Shown here: positions 41,787-50,104 of the stretch, piece after piece
Layout: every line of letters begins with the position of its first letter
Position numbering within the stretch: the first letter of the stretch is position 1
Assembly: GCF_021462825.1 (NCBI RefSeq)
Contig: NZ_JAKEEB010000019.1
Coordinates: 62,001-126,000 of the forward strand
DNA from: Streptomyces glomeratus
GTDB lineage: Bacteria; Actinomycetota; Actinomycetes; Streptomycetales; Streptomycetaceae
Length of the DNA: 64,000 bases
Direction: 5' to 3'
Notes under the pieces: generated by a model
Told to the model about the DNA's origin: nothing
Databases searched by the model: none
What the model saw: the letters and a program-made list of their open reading frames with translations, nothing else
Program-made: the position numbers and the translations under genes

Positions 41787-41893
41787 GTTGTCAGTGGATC
41801 CGCGTAGGGTTCTTCGCATCGGGGCAGAGCGGCCCGGCGGGAGGACGTGTCCTGCCCGCGGGCGCTCCTGGGACGAGGCACGCGGGGGAAACC

Positions 41894-42610
41894 ATGGGCA
41901 GGACCGGCACCGGTGGCGTGATCACGCTGACCGAGGCGGACCTGGGCCTGCCGCCGTTCGCGGCGGCCACACACGAACCCGTCGAATTCCGCGGCCCATT
42001 CGCACCGCGAGGGTACGGCCCGAAGGCGGTGGCGGCGGACATGTACGAGCGGCTGACGTCGGTGTTCGACGAGGCCGCCGGGGACGTTGCGGCACCGTAC
42101 CGGCGCATGGCCGCCCTCATCCGCCCCCTGGCCCGGATCGCCCGCCCCGGCCCGGGGCTCCGGCTCGGGCTTCCGCCGCGTCTGCTCGACGAGGAGTTCG
42201 GCTCCGCCGCGATCGTGCGCTTCGAGGACGTCGACTTCCCCGCAGCGCTCACACACGAGCCGACCCGTCGCTTCCTCGGCGAGGTGGGTCTGCCGGAGCA
42301 CGGCTACTGGTACGAACTGGACACGGACGTTCCCCTGCCGACCCTGTCCGAGTACTACGCGCAGGAGGGCGACCTTCCCGTGGGCGGGCTCCCCGAAGGG
42401 GCGGACCGGTTGATACGCCTCGGCGGTCTGCCGGAGGACACAAGCCTGGTCGTCGACGGTGCCACCGGGGCGGTGCTGTGCTGGAGCGAGCCCGACGCGG
42501 CCCTGCGCCCGCTGAACGCGGACGTCTCCACCCTGGCGTTCACGGTCTGGCTGGTGCACCGGGAGCAGGCGCTCGACGGTCGGTACGACCTGAGGGACGC
42601 CCGGGAGTAA
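41894..42610 (+). CDS. SUKH-4 family immunity-like protein
   Basis: A 238-aa protein recognised as SUKH-4 type by its central region (RFLGEVGLPEHG, DRLIRLGGLPEDTSLVVDGATGAVL) and the C-terminal LAFTVWLVHRE. SUKH proteins protect against contact-dependent or polymorphic toxins, but many Streptomyces copies stand alone. No toxin gene is nearby: it follows the Moco operon by 224 bases and precedes tRNA-Cys on the other strand. Start at the ATG at 41894. Immunity is a family inference, not shown here. Confidence 0.75.
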   Translation: MGRTGTGGVITLTEADLGLPPFAAATHEPVEFRGPFAPRGYGPKAVAADMYERLTSVFDEAAGDVAAPYRRMAALIRPLARIARPGPGLRLGLPPRLLDEEFGSAAIVRFEDVDFPAALTHEPTRRFLGEVGLPEHGYWYELDTDVPLPTLSEYYAQEGDLPVGGLPEGADRLIRLGGLPEDTSLVVDGATGAVLCWSEPDAALRPLNADVSTLAFTVWLVHREQALDGRYDLRDARE

Positions 42611-42640
42611 CCGGACCGCCTTACTGAGACGGACAGCCAC

Positions 42641-42681
42641 AAGGGCGGCACCCGACCGAGGGTGCCGCCCTTTCGTTTTGC
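42641..42681 (+). terminator. Terminator after the SUKH gene
   Basis: A perfect 13-bp stem (42641-42653 with 42660-42672), a 6-base loop, then TTTCGTTTT-like T-rich tail. It begins 30 bases beyond the stop. Confidence 0.85.
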
Positions 42682-42696
42682 CTGATCAGGCTTGTG

Positions 42697-42768
42697 AGGC
42701 CGTGGCGGGAATCGAACCCGCGTAACCCGCTTTGCAGGCGAGTCCCTCAACCACTCGGGCACACGGCC
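42697..42768 (-). tRNA. tRNA-Cys (anticodon GCA)
   Basis: On the minus strand the acceptor GGCCGTG pairs with CACGGCC, the anticodon loop is CTGCAAA with anticodon GCA, and the anticodon stem is CTCGC/GCGGG with one G-U pair. The T-arm is GCGGG-TTCGATT-CCCGC. Length is 72 nt plus U discriminator; CCA is not encoded, as is common in Streptomyces. Confidence 0.93.
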
Positions 42769-42978
42769 GGAATCGAGTGCGCCACGGACTGCGCGCGTTG
42801 TGACCCGACACAGGGACCGTAGGGTCCGGAGTCCGGCGGGCTCAAGGGACGCGTGGGTGCTGCAACGGGACTGCCATACGCCGTTCATGAACCGGGCTGG
42901 AGTCCTAGGACCAAGGGCTCACGTGATCAACGACTTCGGACAGGAGTCAGTCCGGCTCGAGCCCCTTACTCTGGCCGC

Positions 42979-44421
42979 ATGGCAGTCCTGGAACCCCGTG
43001 ACACCGACGTCGTCCCCTCCGTCCCGTCGGACGGCCCCACCGGCGTCCTGAGCCGGCCGTACCGGGCGCTCAGTATCGGCGTCGTGTCGGTCGTCCTGGT
43101 CATCGCCTTCGAGGCGACGGCCGTCGGCACCGCGATGCCGGTCGCGGCACGGGAACTGGACGGGCTGTCCCTGTACGCCTTCGCGTTCTCCGGGTACTTC
43201 ACCACCAGCCTGTTCGGCATGGTTCTCGCGGGCCAGTGGTCGGACCGCAGCGGCCCCCTCGCCTCGCTGACCTGCGGCATCGCCGCTTTCGCCGCCGGGT
43301 TGCTGCTGTCCGGGACGGCCGGGGCGATGTGGCTGTTCATTCTGGGCAGGGCCGTGCAGGGGCTCGGCGGCGGCCTGGTGATCGTCGCCCTGTACGTCGT
43401 CGTCAGCCGTGCCTACCCCGAACGCCTGCGGCCGGCGATCCTGGCGGCGTTCGCGGCGGGCTGGGTGGTCCCGTCGGTGGTCGGCCCGCTGGCCGCGGGC
43501 GTGGTGACCGAGCACCTCGGCTGGCGCTGGGTGTTCATCGGCATCCCGGCGCTGGTGGTGTTCCCGCTCGCCCTCGCCCTGCCGCAGATACGGCGCCGGG
43601 CGGGCGGCCCCGCCGAGGAGGCCGTCGCCGCACCCTTCGACACCCGCCGTATCCGCCTCGCCCTCGGTATCTCGATCGGCGCCGGGCTTCTTCAGTACGC
43701 CGCCCAGGACGTGCGCTGGGCCTCCCTCGCGCCCGGCGTCGTGGGTGCCGCGCTGCTGGTCCCGGCGGTGCTGCGGCTGCTGCCCCGCGGCACCTACCGG
43801 GCGGCGCGCGGGCTGCCGTCCGTGGTGCTGCTGAGAGGAGTGGCGGCGGGCGCCTTCGTCTCGGCGGAGAGCTTCGTCCCGCTCATGCTCGTCACCCAGC
43901 GGGGCCTGTCGCCGACGCTGGCCGGCTCCTCCCTCGCGGCGGGCGGCGGGAGCTGGGCGCTCGGCTCGTATCTCCAGTCCAGGCCGCGCCTCGAACCGTA
44001 CCGGAACCGGCTGATGACCCTCGGCATGATCGTGGTCGCCGCCGCGATAGCGACCGCGCCCAGTGTGCTGGTGCACGCGGTGCCCGTGTGGATCCTCGCC
44101 GTCGCCTGGGGGTTCGGCTGCTTCGGCATGGGCCTGGTGATCTCCTCGACCAGCGTCCTGCTCCTGAAGCTGTCGGCCCCCGAGGAGGCGGGTGCCAACT
44201 CGGCCGCCCTGCAGATCTCCGACGGCCTGGCGAACGTCGTCCTGCTCGCCGCGGGCGGTGCCGCGTTCGCCGCGCTCGGCGGTGGCACGGTCGCCGCGCC
44301 CACGGCCCTCGGCGCGACCGCCGAAGGCTCCCATCCGGCCGCCTTCGCCGCGGTGTTCCTGCCGATGGCGGCGGTGGCGCTGGCGGGGGCGTGGGTGACC
44401 ACCCGGCTGCGCGAGCGGTGA
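42979..44421 (+). CDS. MFS transporter, DHA2-like
   Basis: A 480-aa MFS protein with about 14 helices, resembling the DHA2 (EmrB/QacA) drug-exporter group. Landmarks are the N-terminal IAFEATAVGTAMPVAARELDG, loop-2 GQWSDRSGPLASL and motif C-like helix GPLAAGVVTEHLGWRWVFIGIP. It should export hydrophobic compounds, but the substrate is not known. The ATG at 42979 places a 30-residue cytoplasmic tail before helix 1. It is a single gene between tRNA-Cys and the DEAH helicase gene. Confidence 0.9.
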   Translation: MAVLEPRDTDVVPSVPSDGPTGVLSRPYRALSIGVVSVVLVIAFEATAVGTAMPVAARELDGLSLYAFAFSGYFTTSLFGMVLAGQWSDRSGPLASLTCGIAAFAAGLLLSGTAGAMWLFILGRAVQGLGGGLVIVALYVVVSRAYPERLRPAILAAFAAGWVVPSVVGPLAAGVVTEHLGWRWVFIGIPALVVFPLALALPQIRRRAGGPAEEAVAAPFDTRRIRLALGISIGAGLLQYAAQDVRWASLAPGVVGAALLVPAVLRLLPRGTYRAARGLPSVVLLRGVAAGAFVSAESFVPLMLVTQRGLSPTLAGSSLAAGGGSWALGSYLQSRPRLEPYRNRLMTLGMIVVAAAIATAPSVLVHAVPVWILAVAWGFGCFGMGLVISSTSVLLLKLSAPEEAGANSAALQISDGLANVVLLAAGGAAFAALGGGTVAAPTALGATAEGSHPAAFAAVFLPMAAVALAGAWVTTRLRER

Positions 44422-44570
44422 CGCGCGGGGCGCGGCCCGGTGATCTGTGAGCCGTGTCGCACCCGGGCCGGATGTGGCGGTGTTGACCCGAGTGGCGGGC
44501 GAGCTCACCGGTAGGGTGGCCCGGTTGTCATACCTGGCCGAGCCATCCGAGCCCCAGCGAACCGGAGACC

Positions 44571-46373
44571 GTGACTACCACCGCCGCCAGCAGTTCCTCG
44601 TACTCGCACCACCTGTCTCCCGCCTTCCCCGGCCGCGCTCCCTGGGGCACCGCCAGCAAGCTGCGTGCCTGGCAGCAGGGGGCGATGGAGAAGTACATCC
44701 GGGAGCAGCCGCGTGACTTCCTCGCCGTCGCCACGCCCGGCGCCGGCAAGACGACCTTCGCGCTGACGCTCGCGTCCTGGCTGCTGCACCACCACGTCGT
44801 GCAGCAGGTGACCGTGGTCGCGCCGACCGAGCATCTGAAGAAGCAGTGGGCGGAGGCGGCCGCGCGGGTCGGGATCAAGCTCGACCCCGAGTACAGCGCC
44901 GGACCGCTCGGCCGGGAGTACCAAGGGGTCGCGGTCACCTACGCGGGCGTCGGCGTACGGCCCATGCTGCACCGCAACCGCGTCGAGCAGCGCAAGACCC
45001 TTGTCATCCTGGACGAGATCCACCACGCCGGCGACTCCAAGTCCTGGGGCGAGGCGTGCCTGGAGGCGTTCGAGCCCGCGACACGCCGACTCGCCCTCAC
45101 CGGTACGCCGTTCCGGTCCGACACCAACCCCATCCCGTTCGTGACGTACGAGGAGGGGAACGACGGGATCCGGCGGTCCGCCGCCGACTACACCTACGGA
45201 TACGGGTCCGCGCTCGCCGACGGGGTCGTGCGGCCGGTCATCTTCCTCTCCTACAGCGGCAATATGCGCTGGCGCACCAAGGCGGGCGACGAGATCGCCG
45301 CCCGGCTCGGCGAGCCCATGACCAAGGACGCCGTCAGCCAGGCCTGGCGCACCGCCCTCGATCCGCGCGGCGACTGGATGCAGAGTGTGCTGCGTGCCGC
45401 CGACCAGCGGCTGACCGAGGTCCGCAAGGCCATCCCGGACGCCGGGGCCCTCGTCATCGCCTCCGACCAGGAGGCGGCCCGCGCCTACGCCAAACTCATC
45501 CGTGACATCACCGGGCACAAGGCGACCCTCGTGCTGTCCGACGACGCGGGCGCCTCCGACCGCATCGACGAGTTCAGCGGCAACGACGACCGCTGGATGG
45601 TCGCGGTCCGTATGGTCTCCGAGGGCGTCGACGTGCCGCGGCTCGCCGTCGGGGTGTATGCGACCACCATCTCCACCCCGCTCTTCTTCGCCCAGGCCGT
45701 CGGCCGTTTCGTACGGTCCCGGCGCCGCGGCGAGACCGCCTCCGTGTTCCTGCCGACGGTCCCCGACCTCCTCACCTTCGCCAACGAGATGGAGCGGGAA
45801 CGGGACCACGTCCTCGACAAGCCGAAGAAGGACAGCGAGGAGGACCCGTACGCCGAGTCCGAGAAGGAGATGGAGGAGGCCAACCGGGAGCAGGACGAGG
45901 ACACCGGCGAGCAGGACATGCTGCCCTTCGAGGCGCTGGAGTCCGACGCCGTCTTCGACCGGGTCATGTACAACGGCGCCGAGTTCGGCATGCAGGCCCA
46001 CCCGGGCAGCGAGGAGGAGCAGGACTACCTCGGCATCCCGGGTCTTCTGGAGCCGGAGCAGGTGCAGTTGCTGCTGCAGAAGCGGCAGGCGCGGCAGATC
46101 GCGCACAGCCGCAAGAAGCCGGACAGCGAGGCCGATCTGCTCGAACTGCCCGCCGACCGGCGGCCCGTGGTCACCCACAAGGAACTGCTGGAACTGCGCA
46201 AGCAGCTGAACACGATGGTCGGCGCGTACGCCCACCAGAGCGGCAAGCCGCACGGCGTGATCCACACCGAGCTGCGCCGGGTGTGCGGCGGCCCGCCGAG
46301 CGCCGAGTGCACCGCGGGCCAGCTGCGGCAGCGGATCGCCAAGGTCCAGGAGTGGGCGACGCGGATGCGGTGA
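44571..46373 (+). CDS. DEAH-box superfamily 2 helicase
   Basis: A 600-aa SF2 helicase of the type III restriction/UvsW-like group. Walker A PGAGKTTFAL, DEIHHAGD (DEXH) and ALTGTPFRSD form domain 1; RMVSEGVDVPRLAVGVYATT and QAVGRFVRSRRRGET form the second RecA domain. A highly acidic segment (about 417-450, KDSEEDPYAESEKEMEEANREQDEDTGEQD pattern) follows the core, then a C-terminal helical tail. It is found across Streptomyces and may act in DNA repair, similar to RadD, but the role is not established. The start is the GTG at 44571. No nuclease or methylase gene accompanies it, so it is not part of a restriction system. Confidence 0.9.
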   Translation: MTTTAASSSSYSHHLSPAFPGRAPWGTASKLRAWQQGAMEKYIREQPRDFLAVATPGAGKTTFALTLASWLLHHHVVQQVTVVAPTEHLKKQWAEAAARVGIKLDPEYSAGPLGREYQGVAVTYAGVGVRPMLHRNRVEQRKTLVILDEIHHAGDSKSWGEACLEAFEPATRRLALTGTPFRSDTNPIPFVTYEEGNDGIRRSAADYTYGYGSALADGVVRPVIFLSYSGNMRWRTKAGDEIAARLGEPMTKDAVSQAWRTALDPRGDWMQSVLRAADQRLTEVRKAIPDAGALVIASDQEAARAYAKLIRDITGHKATLVLSDDAGASDRIDEFSGNDDRWMVAVRMVSEGVDVPRLAVGVYATTISTPLFFAQAVGRFVRSRRRGETASVFLPTVPDLLTFANEMERERDHVLDKPKKDSEEDPYAESEKEMEEANREQDEDTGEQDMLPFEALESDAVFDRVMYNGAEFGMQAHPGSEEEQDYLGIPGLLEPEQVQLLLQKRQARQIAHSRKKPDSEADLLELPADRRPVVTHKELLELRKQLNTMVGAYAHQSGKPHGVIHTELRRVCGGPPSAECTAGQLRQRIAKVQEWATRMR

Positions 46374-46681
46374 CGCCGGCGCGGGACGCGCACATGTCGC
46401 CGTGACTCGCGCACATATCGCCGTAAAAGCGACCGATGTGTACCGGCCGTTGACCGGATTCTGGACGGAGCCTTCCGCTCAGCGAACCGGATCGCTACTG
46501 TCCCGCTACGCACACGCCCCGTGGCAGCGCCGCCGCGGAGCGCAGCCGTGAAAGCGACCGTGCCCGGGAGCCGCCCCGGGCCGCCGGCCGAACGGCGGCC
46601 TCTGAAGCGCGTCGCCGACGGGACTCGGTGCCGCATCCGCCGTGAGGGGGCCGCTGTCCTCACCACTAAGGAGTGGGCGTC
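46374..46681. other. Gap before iclR with a 21-bp direct repeat
   Basis: 308 bases without a gene. CGCGCACAT[G/A]TCGCCGT occurs twice, starting at 46387 and 46408, exactly 21 bases apart (two helical turns). The remainder is ordinary high-GC sequence. No terminator with a T run was seen after the helicase gene. Confidence 0.5.
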
Positions 46682-47323
46682 GTGACCGCGGAGACCTCTC
46701 AGACGCTGGACCGGGGCCTCAGGGTCCTCAAACTGCTCGCCGACACGGACCACGGGCTGACGGTCACCGAGCTGTCCAACAAACTGGGCGTCAACCGGAC
46801 CGTGGTGTACCGGTTGCTGGCCACGCTCGAACAGCACTCCCTCGTCCGCCGCGATCTGGGCGGCCGCGCCCGGGTCGGGCTCGGCGTGCTGCGTCTGGGC
46901 CGTCAGGTGCATCCGCTGGTGCGGGAGGCCGCGCTGCCCGCACTGCGGGCGCTCGCCGAGGACATAGGAGCGACCGCGCACCTCACGCTCGTCGACGGCG
47001 CGGAAGCGCTGGCCGTCGCCGTGGTCGAGCCCTCGTGGACCGACTACCACGTGGCGTACCGTGCCGGGTTCCGCCATCCGCTCGACCGGGGAGCCGCAGG
47101 CCGGGCCATACTCGCCGCCCGTCAGCAGCCGATCGCCGAGCCCGGCTACACCCTCACCCACGGAGAGCTGGAGACGGGTGCGTGCGGGGCGGCCGCACCG
47201 CTGCTGGGAGTGAACGGCGTCGAGGGCAGCGTGGGGGTCGTCATGCTGTCGGACTCGGTGCCGGAGCGGGTGGGGCCGCGGGTCCTCGAGGCCGCCCGGG
47301 AGGTCGCCGAAGCGCTGCGCTGA
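46682..47323 (+). CDS. IclR-family transcriptional regulator
   Basis: A 213-aa IclR regulator with an N-terminal winged helix (TLDRGLRVLKLLADTDHGLTVTELSNKLGVNRTVVYRLLATLEQHSLVRR pattern) and a GAF-like effector domain (GATAHLTLVDGAEALAVAVVEP, HPLDRGAAGRAILA). The domain is shorter than usual near its end, though complete enough to fold. GTG at 46682 is chosen since AAGGAG lies eight bases upstream; an in-frame GTG at 46673 overlaps that site. It is followed by the permease gene in the same direction 162 bases on, so it likely controls the permease/deacylase operon. Confidence 0.9.
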   Translation: MTAETSQTLDRGLRVLKLLADTDHGLTVTELSNKLGVNRTVVYRLLATLEQHSLVRRDLGGRARVGLGVLRLGRQVHPLVREAALPALRALAEDIGATAHLTLVDGAEALAVAVVEPSWTDYHVAYRAGFRHPLDRGAAGRAILAARQQPIAEPGYTLTHGELETGACGAAAPLLGVNGVEGSVGVVMLSDSVPERVGPRVLEAAREVAEALR

Positions 47324-47485
47324 CCGCCGCGTGGCCCGGACCCCGGTGCGTCCGGCCGTCCCCTGGCATTAGCCGACCGGCCAAACGCCCACCCTCCCCT
47401 CTGGCCGATCCTCTCATCGCAGCGCGCTCTCGCCTCCGCATCATCAGGGGCCATACCAGCCCAGGTGATGGAGGGAGCAAGCGCG

Positions 47486-48946
47486 GTGGAAACAGTACGG
47501 ACACGGCCGGGAGCCGGCCGGCAGGGCGGTTCCGGACGGCGGTTGACCAGGCGGCAGGCGGTCGGAGCACTCGTCGCCGAGGCCGGCGGCAGCCCGCTGC
47601 GGCGGACCATGGGCGTCGGCCAGCTCACGCTGCTCAGCGTGGGCGCAACCCTCGGCACCGGCATCTTCGTCGTCCTGGGCCAGGCCGTTCCCCAGGCCGG
47701 CCCCGCGATCGTCGTGTCCTTCGTGCTCGCCGGAGTGACCGCCCTCTTCTCCGCGCTGTCGTACGCCGAACTGGCCGGCATGATCCCCGGCTCCGGCTCC
47801 TCCTACAGCTACGCCTACGCCACGATGGGCGAGCTGATCGCCTGGGTGTGCGGCTGGTGTCTGATCCTGGAGTACGGGGTGTCCGTCGCGGCGGTGGCCG
47901 TCGGCTGGGGCCAGTACGTCAACGAACTGCTCCGGCTCACCGTGGGCGTCACCCTGCCCGATGCGCTCAGCGCCCCGCCCGGCGCCGGGGGCACCCTCAA
48001 CGTCCCGGCGGCCCTCATCGTCGTCCTCGCCATGGCCGTGCTGCTGCGCGGGGCCAAGGAGAGCGCCGTCGCCAACACCGTCATGGTCACCGTGAAGATC
48101 GCGGCTCTCGTGATGTTCTGCGCGGTCGCCTTCACCGCGTTCCGCGCGGGCAACTTCCAGCCGCTCTTCCCGCTGGGCACCGCCGGGATGAGCGCGGGCG
48201 CGGCCTCGCTGTTCTTCTCCTACATCGGGTTCGACGCGGCCTCGACCGCCGGTGAGGAGGCGCGCAACCCCCAGCGCGACCTGCCCCGCGCGATCATCCT
48301 CTCCCTCGTCCTGGTCACCGCGCTGTACGTGCTCGTCGCGGTCGCCGCGCTCGGTGCCATGCCGTGGCGGCAGTTCGCGGGGACGGAGGCCACGCTCAGC
48401 GAGGTGCTCGTGCGGTCCGTCGGCGGCGGCAACCTCTGGCCGGTGCTCCTGTCGGTCGGCGCGGTCGTCGCCACCACCAGCGTGGTGCTCACCGTGCAGT
48501 ACGGACAGATCCGCATCCTGTTCGCCATGTCCCGGGACGGCCTGGTGCCGCCGCTGTTCTCCAAGGTCCACCCCACCACGGGAGTCCCCCGCGCCAACAC
48601 GGTGATCGTCTCGGCGTTCATCGCCGTGCTCGCCGCCCTCGTTCCGCTGGGCAGCCTCGCCGACGCCACCAGCATCGGCACGCTGTTCGCCTTCATGCTG
48701 GTGAACCTGGCCGTCGTCCTGCTGCGCCACCGCAACCCGGACGCACCGCGCTCCTTCCGGGTGCCCTTCTCCCCGGTGACCCCGGTCCTCGGCATGGGCT
48801 TCTGCGTCTACATGCTGTTCAGCCTCGGTGCGGACACCTGGATCGCGTTCGCCGCCTGGATGGCGGCCGGCCTGGCGGTCTACGGGCTGTACGGGATCCG
48901 CCACTCCAAGCTCGACCACGGGGCCGGACCCCAGGAGGGCGCATGA
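47486..48946 (+). CDS. APC-family amino acid permease
   Basis: A 486-aa APC transporter with twelve predicted helices. The consensus GATLGTGIFVVLGQ lies in helix 1, and FFSYIGFDAASTAGEEARNPQRDLPRAI is the amphipathic loop that marks cationic amino-acid permeases. A 45-residue basic cytoplasmic N terminus precedes it. GTG at 47486 follows GGAGGGA; earlier in-frame GTG and ATG at 47465 and 47468 overlap that site. The deacylase gene starts within its stop (ATGA). Substrate is probably an amino acid or an N-acyl/D-amino acid, judged from its neighbours. Confidence 0.92.
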   Translation: METVRTRPGAGRQGGSGRRLTRRQAVGALVAEAGGSPLRRTMGVGQLTLLSVGATLGTGIFVVLGQAVPQAGPAIVVSFVLAGVTALFSALSYAELAGMIPGSGSSYSYAYATMGELIAWVCGWCLILEYGVSVAAVAVGWGQYVNELLRLTVGVTLPDALSAPPGAGGTLNVPAALIVVLAMAVLLRGAKESAVANTVMVTVKIAALVMFCAVAFTAFRAGNFQPLFPLGTAGMSAGAASLFFSYIGFDAASTAGEEARNPQRDLPRAIILSLVLVTALYVLVAVAALGAMPWRQFAGTEATLSEVLVRSVGGGNLWPVLLSVGAVVATTSVVLTVQYGQIRILFAMSRDGLVPPLFSKVHPTTGVPRANTVIVSAFIAVLAALVPLGSLADATSIGTLFAFMLVNLAVVLLRHRNPDAPRSFRVPFSPVTPVLGMGFCVYMLFSLGADTWIAFAAWMAAGLAVYGLYGIRHSKLDHGAGPQEGA

Positions 48947-50076
48947 TCTCCCTCGACCTCACCGCGGACGTCGCCACCCTCACCCGGGACCTCGTCGACA
49001 TCCCCTCCGAGAGCGGGGACGAGGCACGGATCGCGGACGCCGTCGAAGCGGCACTCCAGGGCTGTGCGCACCTCGCCGTCGAACGCGTCGGCAACTCCGT
49101 CGTCGCACGAACCGTCCCCCGGGCTCCCGCCGGCTCCCGGGCGGGTGGGACCCGCACCGACCGCCACGAACGGGTCGTCGTCGCCGGCCACCTGGACACC
49201 GTGCCCGCCGCGGGGAACCTGCCGTCGACGACGGACGGCGACCGCGTTCACGGCCTCGGTGCCTGCGATATGAAGGGCGGCGTCGCCGTGGCCCTGCGCC
49301 TCGCCGCCACCGTCACGGCGCCGGTGCGCGACATCACCTACGTCTTCTACGAGTGCGAGGAGGTGGAGGGCGACCGCAACGGTCTGCGCCGAATCGCCGC
49401 GGAGCGGCCCGACCTGCTCGAGGCCGGCCTCGCGATTCTGATGGAGCCCTCGGACGCCGGGATCGAGGCGGGGTGCCAGGGGGTCCTTACCGCCGACATC
49501 ACGGTCCGCGGCGAGCGGGCGCACACGGCACGGCCGTGGAAGGGCGTCAACGCCGCCCACCGGGCGGCCCGCGTGCTGCAACGGCTCGCCGACCACACCG
49601 CGGAGCGCGTCGTCATCGACGGGCTGGAGTACCGGGAGAGCCTGAGCGCCGTCGCCGTACGGGCCGGGGTCGCCGGCAACGTCGTACCCGACGAGTGTGT
49701 CGTCACGGTCAATCACCGGTTCGCCCCCAGCCGTTCGCCCGCGGAGGCGGAGGCGTACATCCGGAGCCTGTTCCCGGAGTACGCCGTCGACGTCACCGAG
49801 GCCGTCCCGGGCGCCCTGCCCGGTCTCGGCCGGGAAGCGGTCGCCTCGCTCGTCCGTGCCCTCGCCGTCACGCCCCGCCCCAAACTCGGCTGGACGGACG
49901 TCGCCCGCTTCGCCGGGCTCGGCACGCCCGCGGTCAACTACGGACCAGGGGACCCGGCGTTGGCGCACACGGCGGGGGAGTACGTGCCCGTGGCGCAGCT
50001 GCGGGAGTGCGAGACCCGGCTCGGGGACTGGCTCACCGCGCCGACGCCCGCCCCGGTCTTCGACGACAGGACGTAG
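48943..50076 (+). CDS. M20 peptidase, DapE-like N-acyl amino acid deacylase
   Basis: A 377-aa metallopeptidase M20 enzyme annotated by homology as succinyl-diaminopimelate desuccinylase. Metal site residues are present: H83 and D85 in GHLDTVP, Asp in ACDMKGG, the CEEVEG pair, MEPSDAG and a C-terminal HTAGEYV. It hydrolyses N-succinyl or N-acyl L-amino acids. A dedicated DapE for lysine synthesis is expected elsewhere in a Streptomyces genome, so this copy more likely serves catabolism or salvage. ATG overlaps the permease stop by four bases. It could deacylate the racemase product from the divergent-side operon. Confidence 0.88.
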   Translation: MISLDLTADVATLTRDLVDIPSESGDEARIADAVEAALQGCAHLAVERVGNSVVARTVPRAPAGSRAGGTRTDRHERVVVAGHLDTVPAAGNLPSTTDGDRVHGLGACDMKGGVAVALRLAATVTAPVRDITYVFYECEEVEGDRNGLRRIAAERPDLLEAGLAILMEPSDAGIEAGCQGVLTADITVRGERAHTARPWKGVNAAHRAARVLQRLADHTAERVVIDGLEYRESLSAVAVRAGVAGNVVPDECVVTVNHRFAPSRSPAEAEAYIRSLFPEYAVDVTEAVPGALPGLGREAVASLVRALAVTPRPKLGWTDVARFAGLGTPAVNYGPGDPALAHTAGEYVPVAQLRECETRLGDWLTAPTPAPVFDDRT

Positions 50077-50104
50077 TGCCCCGACAGGCAATGTTTGCCG
50101 GGCA

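Noticed and set aside
42697..42768. tRNA-Cys as an integration site
   Set aside because: No integrase gene or duplicated tRNA 3' end occurs in the flanks within the window.
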